From Diospyros lotus (Eukaryota > Streptophyta > Magnoliopsida > Ericales > Ebenaceae), in NCBI RefSeq assembly GCF_014633365.1, contig NC_068346.1:17753030-17817029 (forward strand): DNA of 64,000 nucleotides, given 5' to 3'. This document shows positions 1 to 12,318 of this stretch, in pieces. Every line of letters begins with the position of its first letter. Position 1 is the stretch's first letter. The translations under genes were made by a program, and so were the position numbers. The notes under the pieces are model-generated. The model was not told where the DNA came from and searched no databases. It was given only the letters and a program-made list of their open reading frames with translations.

Positions 1-560
1 ATCTTCCAACATCTTAGGCACGTACATCCTACCCCGAAACTTTTGAGAATGCCATTTCGCATAACAAAAATCAGAACCCTTGGGCTGGCCACGACCATCA
101 ATCTATAGACAAATTCATTTGTCAATCACACATGCCTTTCGTATCTTGTTCACCAGATCCAGCTAAACTATCAGGCTAGCGATAAAAACAGACGATCCCT
201 TCGGCACTATACTTATAGTTAGCAGGCCAACAAGCTTCCAACATCTGACACTCATAGCTATCCATCCAGGTCATGCATCAGGCACCTCTTTGCCATGCCC
301 CGGGTGATACGAAGTAGTGCGGTCGTAGTCTTCTAGGAACTCTATCCACTGTCTACCTCTTGTTTATCCCTTTTTGCGAGAATCTATACCTTAGGTTCGT
401 GAGCACATCAAATGTCCCACTATTTCAGTAGTGTCTCCATAACCTTAAGAGCACATATCCTAGCTGCTAGCTCCAAGTCATATATCGGGTAGTTCTTTTT
501 GTGCCTTGGTGTAATCCACACGCAATCATTCGGTCATGTTGCACAACATGCAACTTGATC
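1..560 (-). pseudogene. Ty3/gypsy pol fragment (RNase H to integrase start)
   Basis: Decayed retrotransposon polyprotein fragment on the minus strand. The sequence parallels the better-preserved pol at 41780-42360: the same landmarks occur in the same order, including the segment encoding the histidine-rich 'tyr-his-pro-gly-arg' stretch near 290-310, the segment for 'phe-ser-gln-lys-glu' near 370-400, and the RNase H segment near 430-520. No open frame survives, so this is a relic. It runs off the left edge of the window, so its own LTR cannot be seen. It is a second RNase H copy besides the one at about 3310-3600, so 1-4619 is composite or rearranged rather than one simple element. Confidence 0.7.
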
Positions 561-2640
561 CTTTGAGCTATCACAAGATCTTACTGCATCTGGTAGATCA
601 TTCTCATTAGACTCTTCTCACGAGTCCTATTATAGGCACAACTATTCCGAAGTATCCCATCACGACCTTCTGACAACAGCTTGTCAAAACATCTTATTTT
701 GAAACATCTTAGCATTCTATTTCGAAACCTGATTCGCAAAAATTTTATCTCGAGCCCTACGTTGCTCCCTGTTTCGAAACATAGAGTCCAAACTATAAAT
801 ACCTGAAAAACCCTAAACTCGACTTTCGTGTGTCCAGATAATTTTTTTCTTTTTGCCAAAATTTTTGAAATAATGAAACACGTTTTTCCATAAAAATTTT
901 ACCTATTTTTTTTCTTTTTCTTTTTCTTTTCTTCCTTTCTTCTTCTTCCTTCTTTTACAGACCCTGCGCACAAACAGCTACTGCCCGTCGTTGCCTTTCA
1001 GCGTCGCCACCACTTCTGACGGCCACTACCACCCCTTTGCAACTGCCCCCAGCGCCTACTCTGCTATTGACAGCGAGCCACGGCCTGGCTTCCCCGCGCT
1101 CCAGCCGCTGATCACCATCTCCTCCCAGTTATCATCGCCGGCTCAATCAACCCTCGCATCGGCCAGATCTGGCCATGCCGCTGCCGCTGCCTGCTCCCTT
1201 GCGCAGCCACCGGCCACCGCCTGGCTTCCTCAGCCACCATCGCGATCATCGTCGCCTCCGCCGGCCATCAAAGCTGCTGTCAGCTGTTGTCGGATTTGAA
1301 GCCAGATCTGGGTCGATCTGACCCGACCCTACCCGACCCGATTCAGGTTTGACCCATCCTTGATTCGACCCATTAGATCTAACCCATATTTGTTTTGACC
1401 CATCCAATTAGATCTGACTTATATCTTATTCGCTTAGATTTAGCCAGATCCAGATCTATCATGCGAGCCCAGTCTCGTTGTGGGGCCTACATAGTCTTAA
1501 ATAGAGGATGCAGTCCATAGTGCATCTTTGCCCCTTACTTCCGTCGTGAGGATGGTACTACTCGTTTTGCCACCATCTGTGATATTTTTAGTGTCAGAAA
1601 TGCCGTCAACCTCATAGCTCCGCTTCCGGTAAGTGACCGATTTTGGGCTGCTGATACACTCTTCTTTGAAGCTCCAGGCCCAGCTTCAGGACCCCATCTA
1701 TACTTATGCATCCCACATTCTCACCCTTAAATAGTAGGTTAGTGATCTGCAAGCTTATCGAACTCATTTGTAGGATTTACTCTCTGCAACCAATCCTACA
1801 CCCTCCCAACCTATTCCTCAACCTGATCCAAACCCAAACTAGAGCTCCGATCTTCCCATTATCCCAGATGACATCTCACTCCCAAGTTTCCTTGAGGCTA
1901 CTTCCTTACCTCATCTTGATGACACTAGTAGTAGCCAGATGCCACCCACAGATGACATCGATGAGCTGGGACCCGTCGTGTTTGACAACCGTCGTTGTCA
2001 CTGAGCATTGGGATCATTATCAGTTCTATGGTTTGCCTTTTTCTTTTAAATAATTGTAAGGCTTGATCTCCTATAACTATTTTGAACATATGGAATGAAT
2101 ATTATGTTTTTGGATACTTTAACGTTTCATTCCCTTGTCTTACCCTCGATTACATATTGATCATAAAATATCTCAGCCTCTTGCATCTGTTTTATAATAA
2201 TCCATCAAATCGAGGTAAAAATATTGGCTCTCAATTATTACATGATAATTTACGTCCTTAATCAAGTCACACATAGCTAAACATCCAAGCTATCTTTGGC
2301 AATTTCATCGCTAAGAAATAATCCTGTTTAAATTTTCTGAGAATATATCCTAGTATTTTCCATTTTTCTTACGGCTTTTCACTGACTGCAAGTGCATATA
2401 CCTCAGATCGATAGGTTCCTTATTTTCATAACTTGCTGACATCATTTTAATTATTGTCCAACTGTACATCTCTCAATTTTCCTACCAGGGCTACCTAGAC
2501 TAACCGTTTAGCCATATGAGAGTTCCATTCTCCAAAATTGAAAATCTCGGATCCTCAATCGATTTGGGTTTGCAACTTCTCCTACTGCGACCCATCATCC
2601 TGGCACATTTGCCATAACTTGATTTTCTCAATCACATCAA
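561..2640. other. Non-coding stretch, probable LTR or UTR debris
   Basis: No supportable gene. A long pyrimidine-rich tract (about 900-960) leads into a GC-rich, alanine/serine/proline-coding-like block (about 960-1320). The pyrimidine tract followed by a 'gcacaaaca' word and a GC-rich block resembles 11940-12130, so both may derive from one repeat family (inference). At 1316-1440 a short word of the type 'gaccygaccc' recurs, making a simple degenerate repeat. From 2050 on the sequence is AT-rich with nothing recognisable. Confidence 0.4.
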
Positions 2641-4605
2641 AGGTTTGCACAATCTTCAAGACGATAATCCATAACTATACTGCCAACTAGAGTAGGTAGG
2701 TACTTACGTCACCTACGGTACTCTAATCCTCGCTCGATTTCTTCCTGAAAACTCTGAGGTTTCATCACGAATCCCTAGATCCTCAATCAGTTCTTTCAAG
2801 AAATTTCTCAAGAATTTCCTCAAGAATCTCAAACTGATTTATCCTTGAAAATCCTAAATCAGATCACGATATCCAGTTCCAATTATCTCCCATAGATTCA
2901 ATTTCTTTGTAGTCATGGCTCCTAATCCACCATTCATCATGGTGCTTTCAAGTTCACCTTGTCGGGTTAACCACCGACAACTTTACCTAATTCCCCAGAT
3001 CCATCTGGCACACTGACCCTTAGCCATAACCTCTATTGACTAGATCTTCTCATCATTCCTTTAGGGTTGATACGACCGATCAAGCGACTCTTTCCTTTTT
3101 GGTACCCAAACTCTACCTTAAACCAAGGTTGCAATCCCACAACTCATCGTCAAGGTTTTAGACTAGCCATGCTCCACTACCTAAAATCTTATTTACCGAG
3201 AATCCATTAACTCTTGCATTTCGTTCTTCAGATCCAATTGACTATCGACACACAACCATTAAATTAGTTCTTCTTATGCACTTATTTACTGCCAGCCAGT
3301 ACACAAGCTGTTATCATCACCCCTATCACATAGTAGGCTTACTCCTACATCATACGTTGGCCCTCACATGGGTTCGTCCCGAGTGAAAACTGCACGGTCT
3401 CATCGTAGTCCTCTGAGAACTATCATTCATTGTCGCTATCACGAGTCTAACTTCTTCTACAAGAACATTCATTCTAAGCCTTTATCATGATCGATGATTT
3501 CCTCACCTCATAGGCAGCGCCTAAACGGCTCACAAGCATGCATCTACCATGTCTATTTCATACACCAGGTAGCTTTTCCTTTGCGCCACCCAACTCTTTC
3601 TTTGAGGTAATTGCAAACACGGCCATCTCATGATCTCACTTAGCATTGTCATACTAGACACCAAGGTATTATATCCCTCAAGTCTCGCACTGACCGTCCT
3701 GTCACCCACTCCTAAGATGATCGCGAACCTCGATGCAATTATTTAGATAGGACACTCAGTCCATGTTCAATCCATCTCATTTCGGGTTGATTCCCTAGGC
3801 TTCCAGCCTCTTTCTACCAGCTAGTGGCACATCTCGCACCCTAGACCATTGGGATTTTAAACCCCCTTACAAGGTACAGACTCTACTGGGTTGTCCGAGA
3901 CCTTCAGCATCTGATCGTCTCCTTGGCAGTTCACTAAGCAACTCCGACCCTAGGTCCCAGACCCATACCGCGAGACAACCCACAAGCTTCTTCGGCACAT
4001 TAGCCACAAGCTCATTATAAGTCTTCTGCCTTGGTCCCTAGATCCAGATCTGTCACTCTGAACACCCAACCAGTAGTGTCGTCACGCTACAAGGGTTTCT
4101 TATCTCTTCCCTGCGAGTCTCATTGGTTGCACCACCGTCACCTCATCAATTGACGCAACTATTACGCGCCATTATTCGACCATTCGATCCTTAACTCATC
4201 AGCTAGGTCATGATACATCAGATTAATCATTCTGCATGTACTACCTTCCATCAGTCTTCTACTATTCAATTAGAATAGTAGTCGTATACTGGAATAACGT
4301 CGGTTTATGAATAGTGCACCAGGTAAGTTCCCAGGAAAGAAAGGTGGGTCACAAATGGACGCACTTAAATACCAAGTCTTTCCTTAGCCAGAACTTTCCT
4401 AGACATGTACTTCCACTACACCACACTAAAATCCAGTAACCTTTAAGACTTCAACCGACAATCCCCAATCTAAGTAGGGATTTTGTTATACGATCCATTA
4501 GTCTCCCTAAGCCTTCACTTGGGGTTTCTACTAATTAGCTCTAACAATATCAGATTCTCTTAAGTCTCCAAGTTTGTTTTTCCCTAAGTCTTCAAATAGG
4601 GTTAA
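2641..4605 (-). pseudogene. Degenerate internal region of minus-strand gypsy element
   Basis: Internal region of the element whose 5' LTR is at 4620-7201. Reading leftwards from the primer site there is about 1 kb without recognisable gag, then RNase H-like sequence at about 3310-3600, matching the order of words at 42090-42310. Next comes sequence at about 2680-2890 that also occurs on the plus strand at about 27890-28130; a shared core near 2700-2730 reads, reverse-complemented, 'gagtaccgtaggtgac'. Protease and reverse transcriptase are missing or unrecognisable, so the element is internally deleted as well as mutated. No usable reading frame remains. Confidence 0.6.
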
Positions 4606-4617
4606 GCTCTGATACCA
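4606..4617 (-). other. Primer binding site, initiator tRNA-Met
   Basis: On the minus strand this reads TGGTATCAGAGC, the standard plant retrotransposon primer site complementary to the 3' end of initiator tRNA-Met. It lies 2 bases inside the LTR that starts at 4620. This identifies 4620-7201 as the 5' LTR of a minus-strand element. Confidence 0.85.
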
Positions 4618-4619
4618 AC

Positions 4620-7201
4620 TGTAACGCTCCACTTTTCCCGAGCGTTAAATAACTTAGGAATTTGGGGAATCTTTTTTTTTTTTTTAATATTTATCCATTT
4701 CCCGACAATCCCATTTTACCTTCCCAGCATACTAAACAAGAATCAATAAGCTAAGACAGATAATCATTATAAATGCGGAAGCTTAAAATCGAAACCTGAT
4801 ATGGTACATAATCAATTCATTTTATAACAATATAAGAATCTGTACTATCGTATCATTAAATACTTAAATACACGGAGACTTGTCATTAAGAGATAACAAC
4901 TAAGCACCTCAGATACAAACTAATGATGCCTCAAAAATACATTTCCATTTCTCATGTCACCTGATACATATCCGAATCTTCCTGAACAAACAAAAATACC
5001 AGATCAACCTGTTGAATCATCAAACACGTCACCCCGTGCCGCCATACCTCAATCACGTTCTTGCCTAAGCTGCAAGTCCTAACTGGAACATTTGAATGTT
5101 CTAGGAGCATAACCTGATTAGAAGATTAATCTTGTAGTGAGGGTTTAAAAACATGATACCTGAATGTATGATGTAAATACATGAACAAACATTGCCCTAG
5201 TGTAACTTTCCAAGCTTAGCCCGGCACGGAACCCTATGCAGAATCCCGAACCTTTGCAAGATAAGCCTAACGTTATTCCATCAATTGGCCTTGGAGAATT
5301 ACGGCTACACTCTTAGGGTGACATCCCAATCCCATGCACGAGTTTCAATAATAATATTGTGTCATGCATACATCACGACTTTTCATGCAATAGTATATGA
5401 ACAAATATGACAAAAATGATCATAACATACGTAAATATCATGCATAGAAAGGTAATCATATCGTGTATGGGTTATAGGGACAAAAACACTCACCTTAGCA
5501 CGAAGTTCGATCCACCTCAAAAAGCGTGCATCACCTCGATATGCATGCCCAACCTCGATTTCGATGCCAACTCTCGAAAGTTGCACCAATCACTTTTCAT
5601 CGAGCACATAAATCATAAAAAGCATATTTAATCACTAAATATCTCAATATTCCAATTTTCTTCATTTTCTTCCATTTTTCCTTCTAAAAATCCCAATAAA
5701 TACCCTCGAGACTATTTTATCAAATTTGTTTCCACAACAATTCATAATATCCAATGAACTTCAAAGGAAAATTATTGAACTTACCCAAATGTTGTGTTTT
5801 CACGCAAAACGAGGCTATTTGGTGCTAAAACCGAGACACCAGAAAGGCCAACTTCAAAACTAGTTGCACTCACACCTAGAACATAATTTTCTAGGATTTT
5901 TGGAATTCTTTTCAAATTGTTTTGGCCATCAGCGTGCCTCCACGCACCACGAGTGGTAGATAGAGTGAGACTGGCGCATGAGCTTCACGCGTTGGTCATC
6001 TTCTCCGGCTCCGGTACACCGATGATGCAGAACTCCGATGCCATCTTGCTTTTCTCCTTCAATCGATCAGCATGCCACCATTTTTGGCTTGAAATGATGC
6101 TCGGAAAAGGTCCAACTAGAGGCTTGAAGCCTCTGCCAGGCGGACGACCTAGGTTTCCGGCGAGCTTCGATTTCCCCTTCAAATTGCCACCAAAATGCTT
6201 GAAACTCTCCATAAACAATCTTTAGATCATGGGAAACAAAAGCCCTATGCTTTGAAGTCCTAATTCGTTCGTTCTCACCCTCAATTTGAAGCTTTCATTT
6301 TTGAAAATTCTTGGCTATTCGAGCTCCTATTTATAGACGAATCCGAACCTCAAAATGCCTTTGGACACTCAACCCAAGCCCTTAGGCCCTTAACCCTGCC
6401 CTAGATCGACCTAAACGCAACCTCCCCCGACCAAAAAAAACGATTTGCAAGCACTCAATTAACTGACCAACTTTCGGTCGAATTTCTTCAATTTTCGACC
6501 ACCCTCGTGGCTTTTGTCAACCCATCCTTTTACCAAAAGTGTTCCCTGACCATCTCTCGTGCAAACCTAGTGCTCCAAATGGCCGGTCGGTGACTGCCAG
6601 TGGGTTGGTCAGATTCCCTTTGGCAAAGTTTCCAATTTTGCACTTTTGCCCCTCAACTTTTGACTTTTACCTTTTTAGCCCTTTTTACTTAACCCCTAAA
6701 CTTTTCAATATTGCATTTAAGGCCCTCAAGTCCTAAGACATCCATTTGACCCTCGAAGATTGCGAAAAAAACATTGTTTCGTCCTCCTCTAGCAATTTTG
6801 GAAGACTACACTTAGGCCCGAATATTCGTTTTGGCCCTAAACCCTTTCGTTTCTTCCTGAAACCACTAAAGAGTTGTTCTTTACGAAAAACCAAAACCCC
6901 CTCAAACTTCTGTTGACTTCCTTGAAGTCTCCTATAAAGATTAGATTTTGCATCCTAAATAGCAGTTGCATTTTAGTTGTACCGAAAATCGTTCCCGATC
7001 TAATTTCTTTTGATACCATAAATCATGCCTCGAGATGCTCATTAATGCCATATCATTTTTCTTTGGCATCTCGGCTTCAGGGTACTCCCTGTAGTCAATT
7101 CGATCAATTTTTCAGGTTATTTAGATACCAATGTTCCCCGAAATTCTATTTTTCTAATAAAACACTTATCCTCAAATAATCCCAATTTCTTGGATATTAC
7201 A
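4620..7201 (-). repeat. 5' LTR of minus-strand gypsy element (family B)
   Basis: The plus strand begins TGTAACGCTCC and ends GATATTACA, so the LTR has TG...CA ends. A TATA-type box (TATTTATA on plus, TATAAATA on minus) is at 6328-6335. The left part resembles the solo LTRs at 49611-52269 and 37804-54429 (shared words near 4695-4800 and 49720-49840), so all three belong to one family, here called B. The partner LTR would lie left of position 1, so the target duplication cannot be checked. Open frames inside (for example 5917-6225) are not genes. Confidence 0.8.
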
Positions 7202-7945
7202 CCCCCAAAATAGAATGGTACAACAAAACAAATATTATTTTATTTTAGACTAAGTTTTATTATAGAATAAAAAAAGAATCCATCAGGTCTGCGCTCACAT
7301 AAATTTTTTGATTAAATACCCTGATGTCTTATAGTCCCATTGGCAATTTCAAATTGTTTTATTATTTAGTTATTCTACTTATAACATAACCTTTGTATTT
7401 CTTGATCTTAAATCCATTTTATTAGTAGTTACCCAATATTTAAGGCATTATCCAATGAGTACAAGGAAAGAAAGAAAAGATTATAAGTAGAATAATGTAA
7501 TTCAGTCTTCCAAACAAGTTTTCTTTCAATTTATAGATCGTACCATTAAAATCTCCTTTCAATTTATACGTCTTATTGTTAAAAGTTAGACACTTGGCTT
7601 TTCATAATTAAATCATCACGTCAAGAGATAATATTTTATGATTATTACATAATTTATTCACTTAGAGAGATCCTAAAATATTTAGGATTAAACTTTTTAT
7701 TTTTTTACTGTGTTTATTTTTTACAGTGTTATGATCTGTAAATACCTCCACATTATAAAGACACCAACTGAAATACATATATTGATGGCTCATTATTTAA
7801 ATGTACAAGCCACAAACATACAATAAAATATATACATAAAAAAGGAAACCAGAGCTTCAAAGCCTCAAAAACTAAATAGCGAGCCAACTCTTATTGTAAA
7901 TAGCAAATATGTAGGATTGAACTGCCATGGATTCAGAGCACAGAC
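7202..7945. other. Intergenic AT-rich flank downstream of nucleoredoxin
   Basis: AT-rich sequence between the LTR and the nucleoredoxin stop codon. It must hold the 3' UTR and polyadenylation region of the gene, because that gene runs leftwards. Several AATAAA-like words occur but none can be singled out. No other gene or repeat was recognised. Confidence 0.5.
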
Positions 7946-10900
7946 TCACTGAGCTTCTTTGTAACACACATCTCCATCACAAATCCATCCTTCTTTGGGT
8001 TTCTCTTCTGCCGCCTCTTCGTTCTCAGGTTTGGTTCCTTTCTCTTCTTCCATAGCACACTTGGGATGCAGATCGAAGTCACAATCTTTGCAATGAAATG
8101 CCCAAACGTCACCCGGTTCTTCACACCCATCGCATCCATACCGCACACGTCGAGTTAGTTCGAGCTCGTGTTCATGTGATGGATGTTTCAACTTCTTAGG
8201 CCACCCCTTTGCCATCTCCTCAAGCTGTGCCTCGAGCTCCTTCAAGCGTTCCTCACTGAAGGGATACGCATCGGCTCCATGACGCATGACAAGTTCTCTG
8301 GCTTCAGTTGTCACAGTCCGGCCAGATGGCCCAAGTGCAACGACCATAGGGATGCCCTGAACTTTAAAAGTGCGCGACAGAGACGATTTCCTCTCATCTC
8401 CAAAGGGGAGTGCCAGCCATGGCATGTTAGAAAAGAATTCCTCGAATGAGCTTTGGTCCCTGTCACTGGAGATGAAAATCACCTCAAATGCATCATCTTT
8501 AGCCTTAATTTGGTGATAGGCTTCGACGAGTTTTGGCATGAAAGCGCGGCATGGGGGACACCAATGTGCTGAAAAGTAGAGGAGGATGGTTTTCCCAACA
8601 AGATCAGAAACTGGAACCTGAAAAGAGAGAGGCTTGTTAGTGATCTCCACAATGTGTGAGAAAAAGTGAGCAGGCAGGCTAAACATAACTTGTGATGTAT
8701 TAAAACTCTTGGCAACCTAACCTTGACTCCATCTTTTCCAATTACAAAATCAAGGTCTCCTGAAACCAGAATTGACTCCAAAGTTTGTGCTTCCCGCTTC
8801 GCCTTTTCTATCTCCTCAAGCTCAGCAAGCTTTTCTGGAGTAAAAGGGTATGCTTGAACGCCATATTCTTCAATGGTCTCAGCAACATCCGATTGAAGAG
8901 TCTTCCCATCTGGGCCGATAATGACCACTGAGGGTATAGTTGAAAGATCAAAGTACCGAGCCAGCTTCCCACAGCTCTTGTCCTTGAAAGGCAGAGAAAA
9001 CCAAGGCATTCTCGCAAAGTCTTCCTTGAAGGAGTCTTCTTCTTCATCATCAAGGCGTATCATCACAACCTCAAAGTTCTCCTCCTTTGCCTTCAATTTC
9101 TCATAAACTTCAATCAGTTTAGTATTAAACCGAAGGCATGGACCATATGAAGACACTGAAAAATAAAGGCCTACAGTCTTCCCTTCAAGCTCAGAGACGG
9201 GCACCTAAACAGAACACACACAGAATATTTTGATATCACAAAATACTAATAACTTTTAAGAATTATATAATAACAAATAGAAGGAACTGAACTGTGAGTG
9301 TTTTCAAAGTATTTTGACCTAAGCAATTGAACCTTACCTTCTTGTCATCCGCTGAGATCACAAAATCACGAGAACGGGAGACTAGAACAGATTTAAGGGA
9401 TTGTTCCCTCCTAGCGGCTTCCTCCTCTTCTTCAATTTCTTTGATCTTTTCTGAGGAAAAAGGATAAGCATCAACTCCATAATCCTGAATTATCTGAACT
9501 CCATCCTCAGTCGAAGCCTGCCCATTTTCATCAAGGATCACGAGGTGAGGTATCCCCATCACCTTAAACAACCCATCCAGGTTGTCACGTGTGTCTGAAT
9601 CAGAAAAGGGGATAGCAAGCCACGGCATCTTGGCAAAATACCCCTGGAATGATTCTTCATCTTCATCCCCCGAGACAAAAACAATCTCAAAATTGCCATA
9701 ATGTGACAGTTCAGTGTAAACATCCACTAGATTGGGGGTGAAGCGTCGGCACGGACCACACCAGGATGCTGAAAAATATAGCCCAACCTTCTTCCCCTTC
9801 AGACTCTCAATTTTGACCTGCAAGATTCAAAATTTAGCACATTTTCAGAAACAGATATAACTACTGCTCAAACAAGGGAAATTTACGGAAGCAAATGAAA
9901 GTTTCATCCACATCAAGAACAAGCATTGAAATTGATGGCTCAGACGCTACAAATATCAATTTTCTCCAGCGAACCTATTAATTCCAACACTCAGTTCAAC
10001 AAAAATTCATACACCTGGCATGGACGGTCGCCCTCACTATCTTACCCCAACTCCCATAAGATTCAGACAACAGCTCCTACCAAAATTTTTACATTAATGA
10101 AGGCATGTAAATCCGGTTCTATCTTCACTGGCACAAACAAATTATCAAACATTAACCAACAAATATACCCAATGCCGGCCTGAGATTTTGGGGGCACTAA
10201 GTGAGCTCATAAACTAAAATTTAATTGAGTCCTTAGACTTTCAGGACTTTAAATAGAACTTTAAATCAAATTTGATATTAACGATTTACACCATTAACTT
10301 TCAAGTTTAAAAAAATTTGATTGAACACGTTCAAAGATTCAATGACTAAAGTATTAATTTTTCATGCAAAATTTCGATACAAGAATATTATTTAGTGGTT
10401 AAAAAATATTAAAATGTAGAAAAATTAACTAAGGTATTAATTTTTTCTACAAAATTTATGAAATTGATATTTATTATTTAGCAAACATTAAAATGTAAAA
10501 AAAATCACTCAACATTAATTTTTCTTACAAAATTTGTGAGATTAATATTTATTATTTAAAAAATATTAAAATATAAAAAAAAATCAAACGTATTGGTGCT
10601 TGAACTAGTGACCTAAGAAAGTTTTGATTGACAACCTACCACTCTACTAACTAAATTTAAATAAAATCGGTATAAATTATGTATTCTAATATATATTTAA
10701 AATATATATTCAAATTTAATTTTTGGAGAGCCTCATATGCGCCTTAGAAGATGGTTCTCTATTAATCCCGATCGTATCCATTAACATAAATATCATAAAC
10801 ACACTGATAAATTCCGGAAAAAGGTCCAAAAGAAGATGGTTCTTTAAACTGCCAGAAACCTAGGAATTGTAGGAAAGAAAAAAGGAAAAGAAGGAAGAGA

Positions 10901-11026
10901 TTTGACCTGATCCCCATTGTTGCGAATGAGGAAATCCCTCTCGGGAGAAGAGAGGACGGATTGAAGATCGTGGGTTTCGAATCCGTCGTTGTGGGGGGCA
11001 TCAGCTTGGCCATGTTCGTGCTCCAT
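7946..11026 (-). CDS. NRX1: Nucleoredoxin, three thioredoxin-like domains (NRX1 type)
   Basis: Cytosolic/nuclear thiol-disulfide oxidoreductase of the plant nucleoredoxin family, which keeps antioxidant enzymes such as catalase reduced (family knowledge). Four exons join in phase 0: 10907-11026, 9338-9817, 8722-9204 and 7946-8617, giving 40+160+161+223 = 584 residues, the usual length. All introns have GT/AG ends, and every exon after the first starts with the Val codon that opens a domain. Domain 1 has WCGPC at residues 59-63. Domain 2 has SYGPC at 219-223 and so lacks the first catalytic cysteine. Domain 3 has WCPPC at 380-384. The C-terminus carries a Cys/His cluster of DC1 type (CDGC...[13 protein letters not shown]). 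No signal peptide is seen. The start was chosen because the 40-residue exon 1 ([20 protein letters not shown]) matches the family's N-terminus. No stop or frameshift was found, so it is probably functional. Confidence 0.95.
10352..10590. repeat. About 80-bp AT-rich repeat, three copies, in NRX1 intron 1
   Basis: Intron 1 (9818-10906, 1089 bp) is much longer than introns 2 (9205-9337, 133 bp) and 3 (8618-8721, 104 bp). Part of the excess is three imperfect copies of an AT-rich unit starting near 10352, 10435 and 10513. Each begins with a 'attaatttttc' word, then 'caaaatt', then 'ttattattta' and 'atattaaaat'. The block follows a segment starting near 10177 (ggcctgagattttgggggc) that looks like a transposon remnant (inference). 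Confidence 0.55.
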
Positions 11027-12318
11027 TTTGTCTCGCTTTTAGTTGGATTCAGACGAGGCAGAGGATTTTGAGTGAGAGCGAGAGAGCTTCGAAGCCAGTG
11101 CATATTTAAATTCGCCGTTTGTTCCAGATTTTTCTTCTGGATTGGTGGGCAAGAAAGGAATCCATGTCCGCGTAAGGGCAACGGGGGACGACTCCTCCGG
11201 AACGCCAAGTCCAATCCAAGTCAGTTAAATCATCGTATCGAGCTGAGTAATAGAATCTGTCTCACCTATCACTTGTCATTGCTTCTCTATTACGTAAATA
11301 ATAATAATAATATTCTATAAGTTTGGTGTGTGATAACTAATAAGCATACGGTTCTGGATTCTTCTTTAACTAGTAAGCATATGGTTCTAACTTTCCAAGG
11401 CATGTCCAATCAAACTAGGAACCGTGGAGGGTTAATTGTCCAATCATGGTCCATAGGTGGAAGAGGGCTTGTTTGCCTTTTTTTAGTTAGGTCTTTTTTG
11501 GTTTTATTACGTTATATATTGTACTGTAATTATTGTGTTATGATAATAATATTTAGTACAAATAGTATTTGGTAACTAAATTTAATATTGTGTTTATTAT
11601 TTTTAAAAGTAAGTAATAAGTCTCTTTTTAATTAGAGATGGATCCAAAAATTTTATATAGTAGGGACAAAATTTATAATTTAAAATTAGCATATATAGAA
11701 TTTATAAATTGTAAAACTTCACTTAATATAAAAACAATATTTTTATGATATATTATTATTTCCTAATTTTTTGACATTTTTTAAAAAAATTTACTCACCT
11801 TAACTTAATCTCAAGGGCTTCTTCGGTATGCGTGCTCTGACCTTAAAATGCGAGCTCGATCAATTTTCTGCCTTCGACCATGCTCCTTTATCTCTAAATT
11901 AATTCTCTGAATTTTTTAGAATTTTTCGAGAATATTTTCCTATCTTTTAATATTTTTTCTTATTTTTTCTTTTTCTTTTTCTTGTTTCTTCTTCTTCTTC
12001 TTCTTCTTTTCTTCTCTTTCCTCTATTTCCTGCACAAACAACCATGTCGCATGCATAACCGTCGCCTGAACCTCGCTGTCGGCCTCCTCTGAGCCTACTA
12101 ATCGCCGCTACCTTGCCTTGTCGACCGCCCATGCTCCGCCCGTGCTACTAATCGCTACTTGCTACTCGCGGCTGTCATGGCTGGAGCTTTACGTAACCAA
12201 CTAGAATGCATGGCTGCCGCCGGCCACTTCTGTCATCATCCACAATTGACCCTCTCTCACTCTCTTGATCTCTCTCTCTTGGATCTCTTGGCTCTCTGCT
12301 TCTCTGCCAATTTAGAGG
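11027..12318. other. Intergenic region upstream of NRX1
   Basis: Contains the nucleoredoxin promoter and 5' UTR near 11027-11200. Beyond that come AT-rich sequence, a pyrimidine tract (about 11950-12030) and a GC-rich patch (about 12050-12250). Short open frames here have no recognisable product. The pyrimidine tract plus GC patch resembles 900-1320. Confidence 0.4.
11103..11110 (-). promoter_or_regulatory. Possible TATA box of nucleoredoxin gene
   Basis: Minus strand reads TTTAAATA about 77 bases upstream of the start codon at 11026. Position and composition are acceptable for a plant core promoter with a short leader, but the match is not canonical. Confidence 0.3.

Noticed and set aside
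991..1299. 102-codon plus-strand ORF rich in Ala, Ser and Pro
   Set aside because: GC-rich block in repeat debris, no recognisable domain, and a similar composition block at 12050-12250 is not open in the same way.
5917..6225. Overlapping ORFs on both strands
   Set aside because: They lie inside the LTR at 4620-7201, next to its TATA box, and have no protein features.
10762..11214. 150-codon minus-strand ORF overlapping NRX1 exon 1
   Set aside because: Out of frame with exon 1, which has clear family similarity and a correct splice donor.
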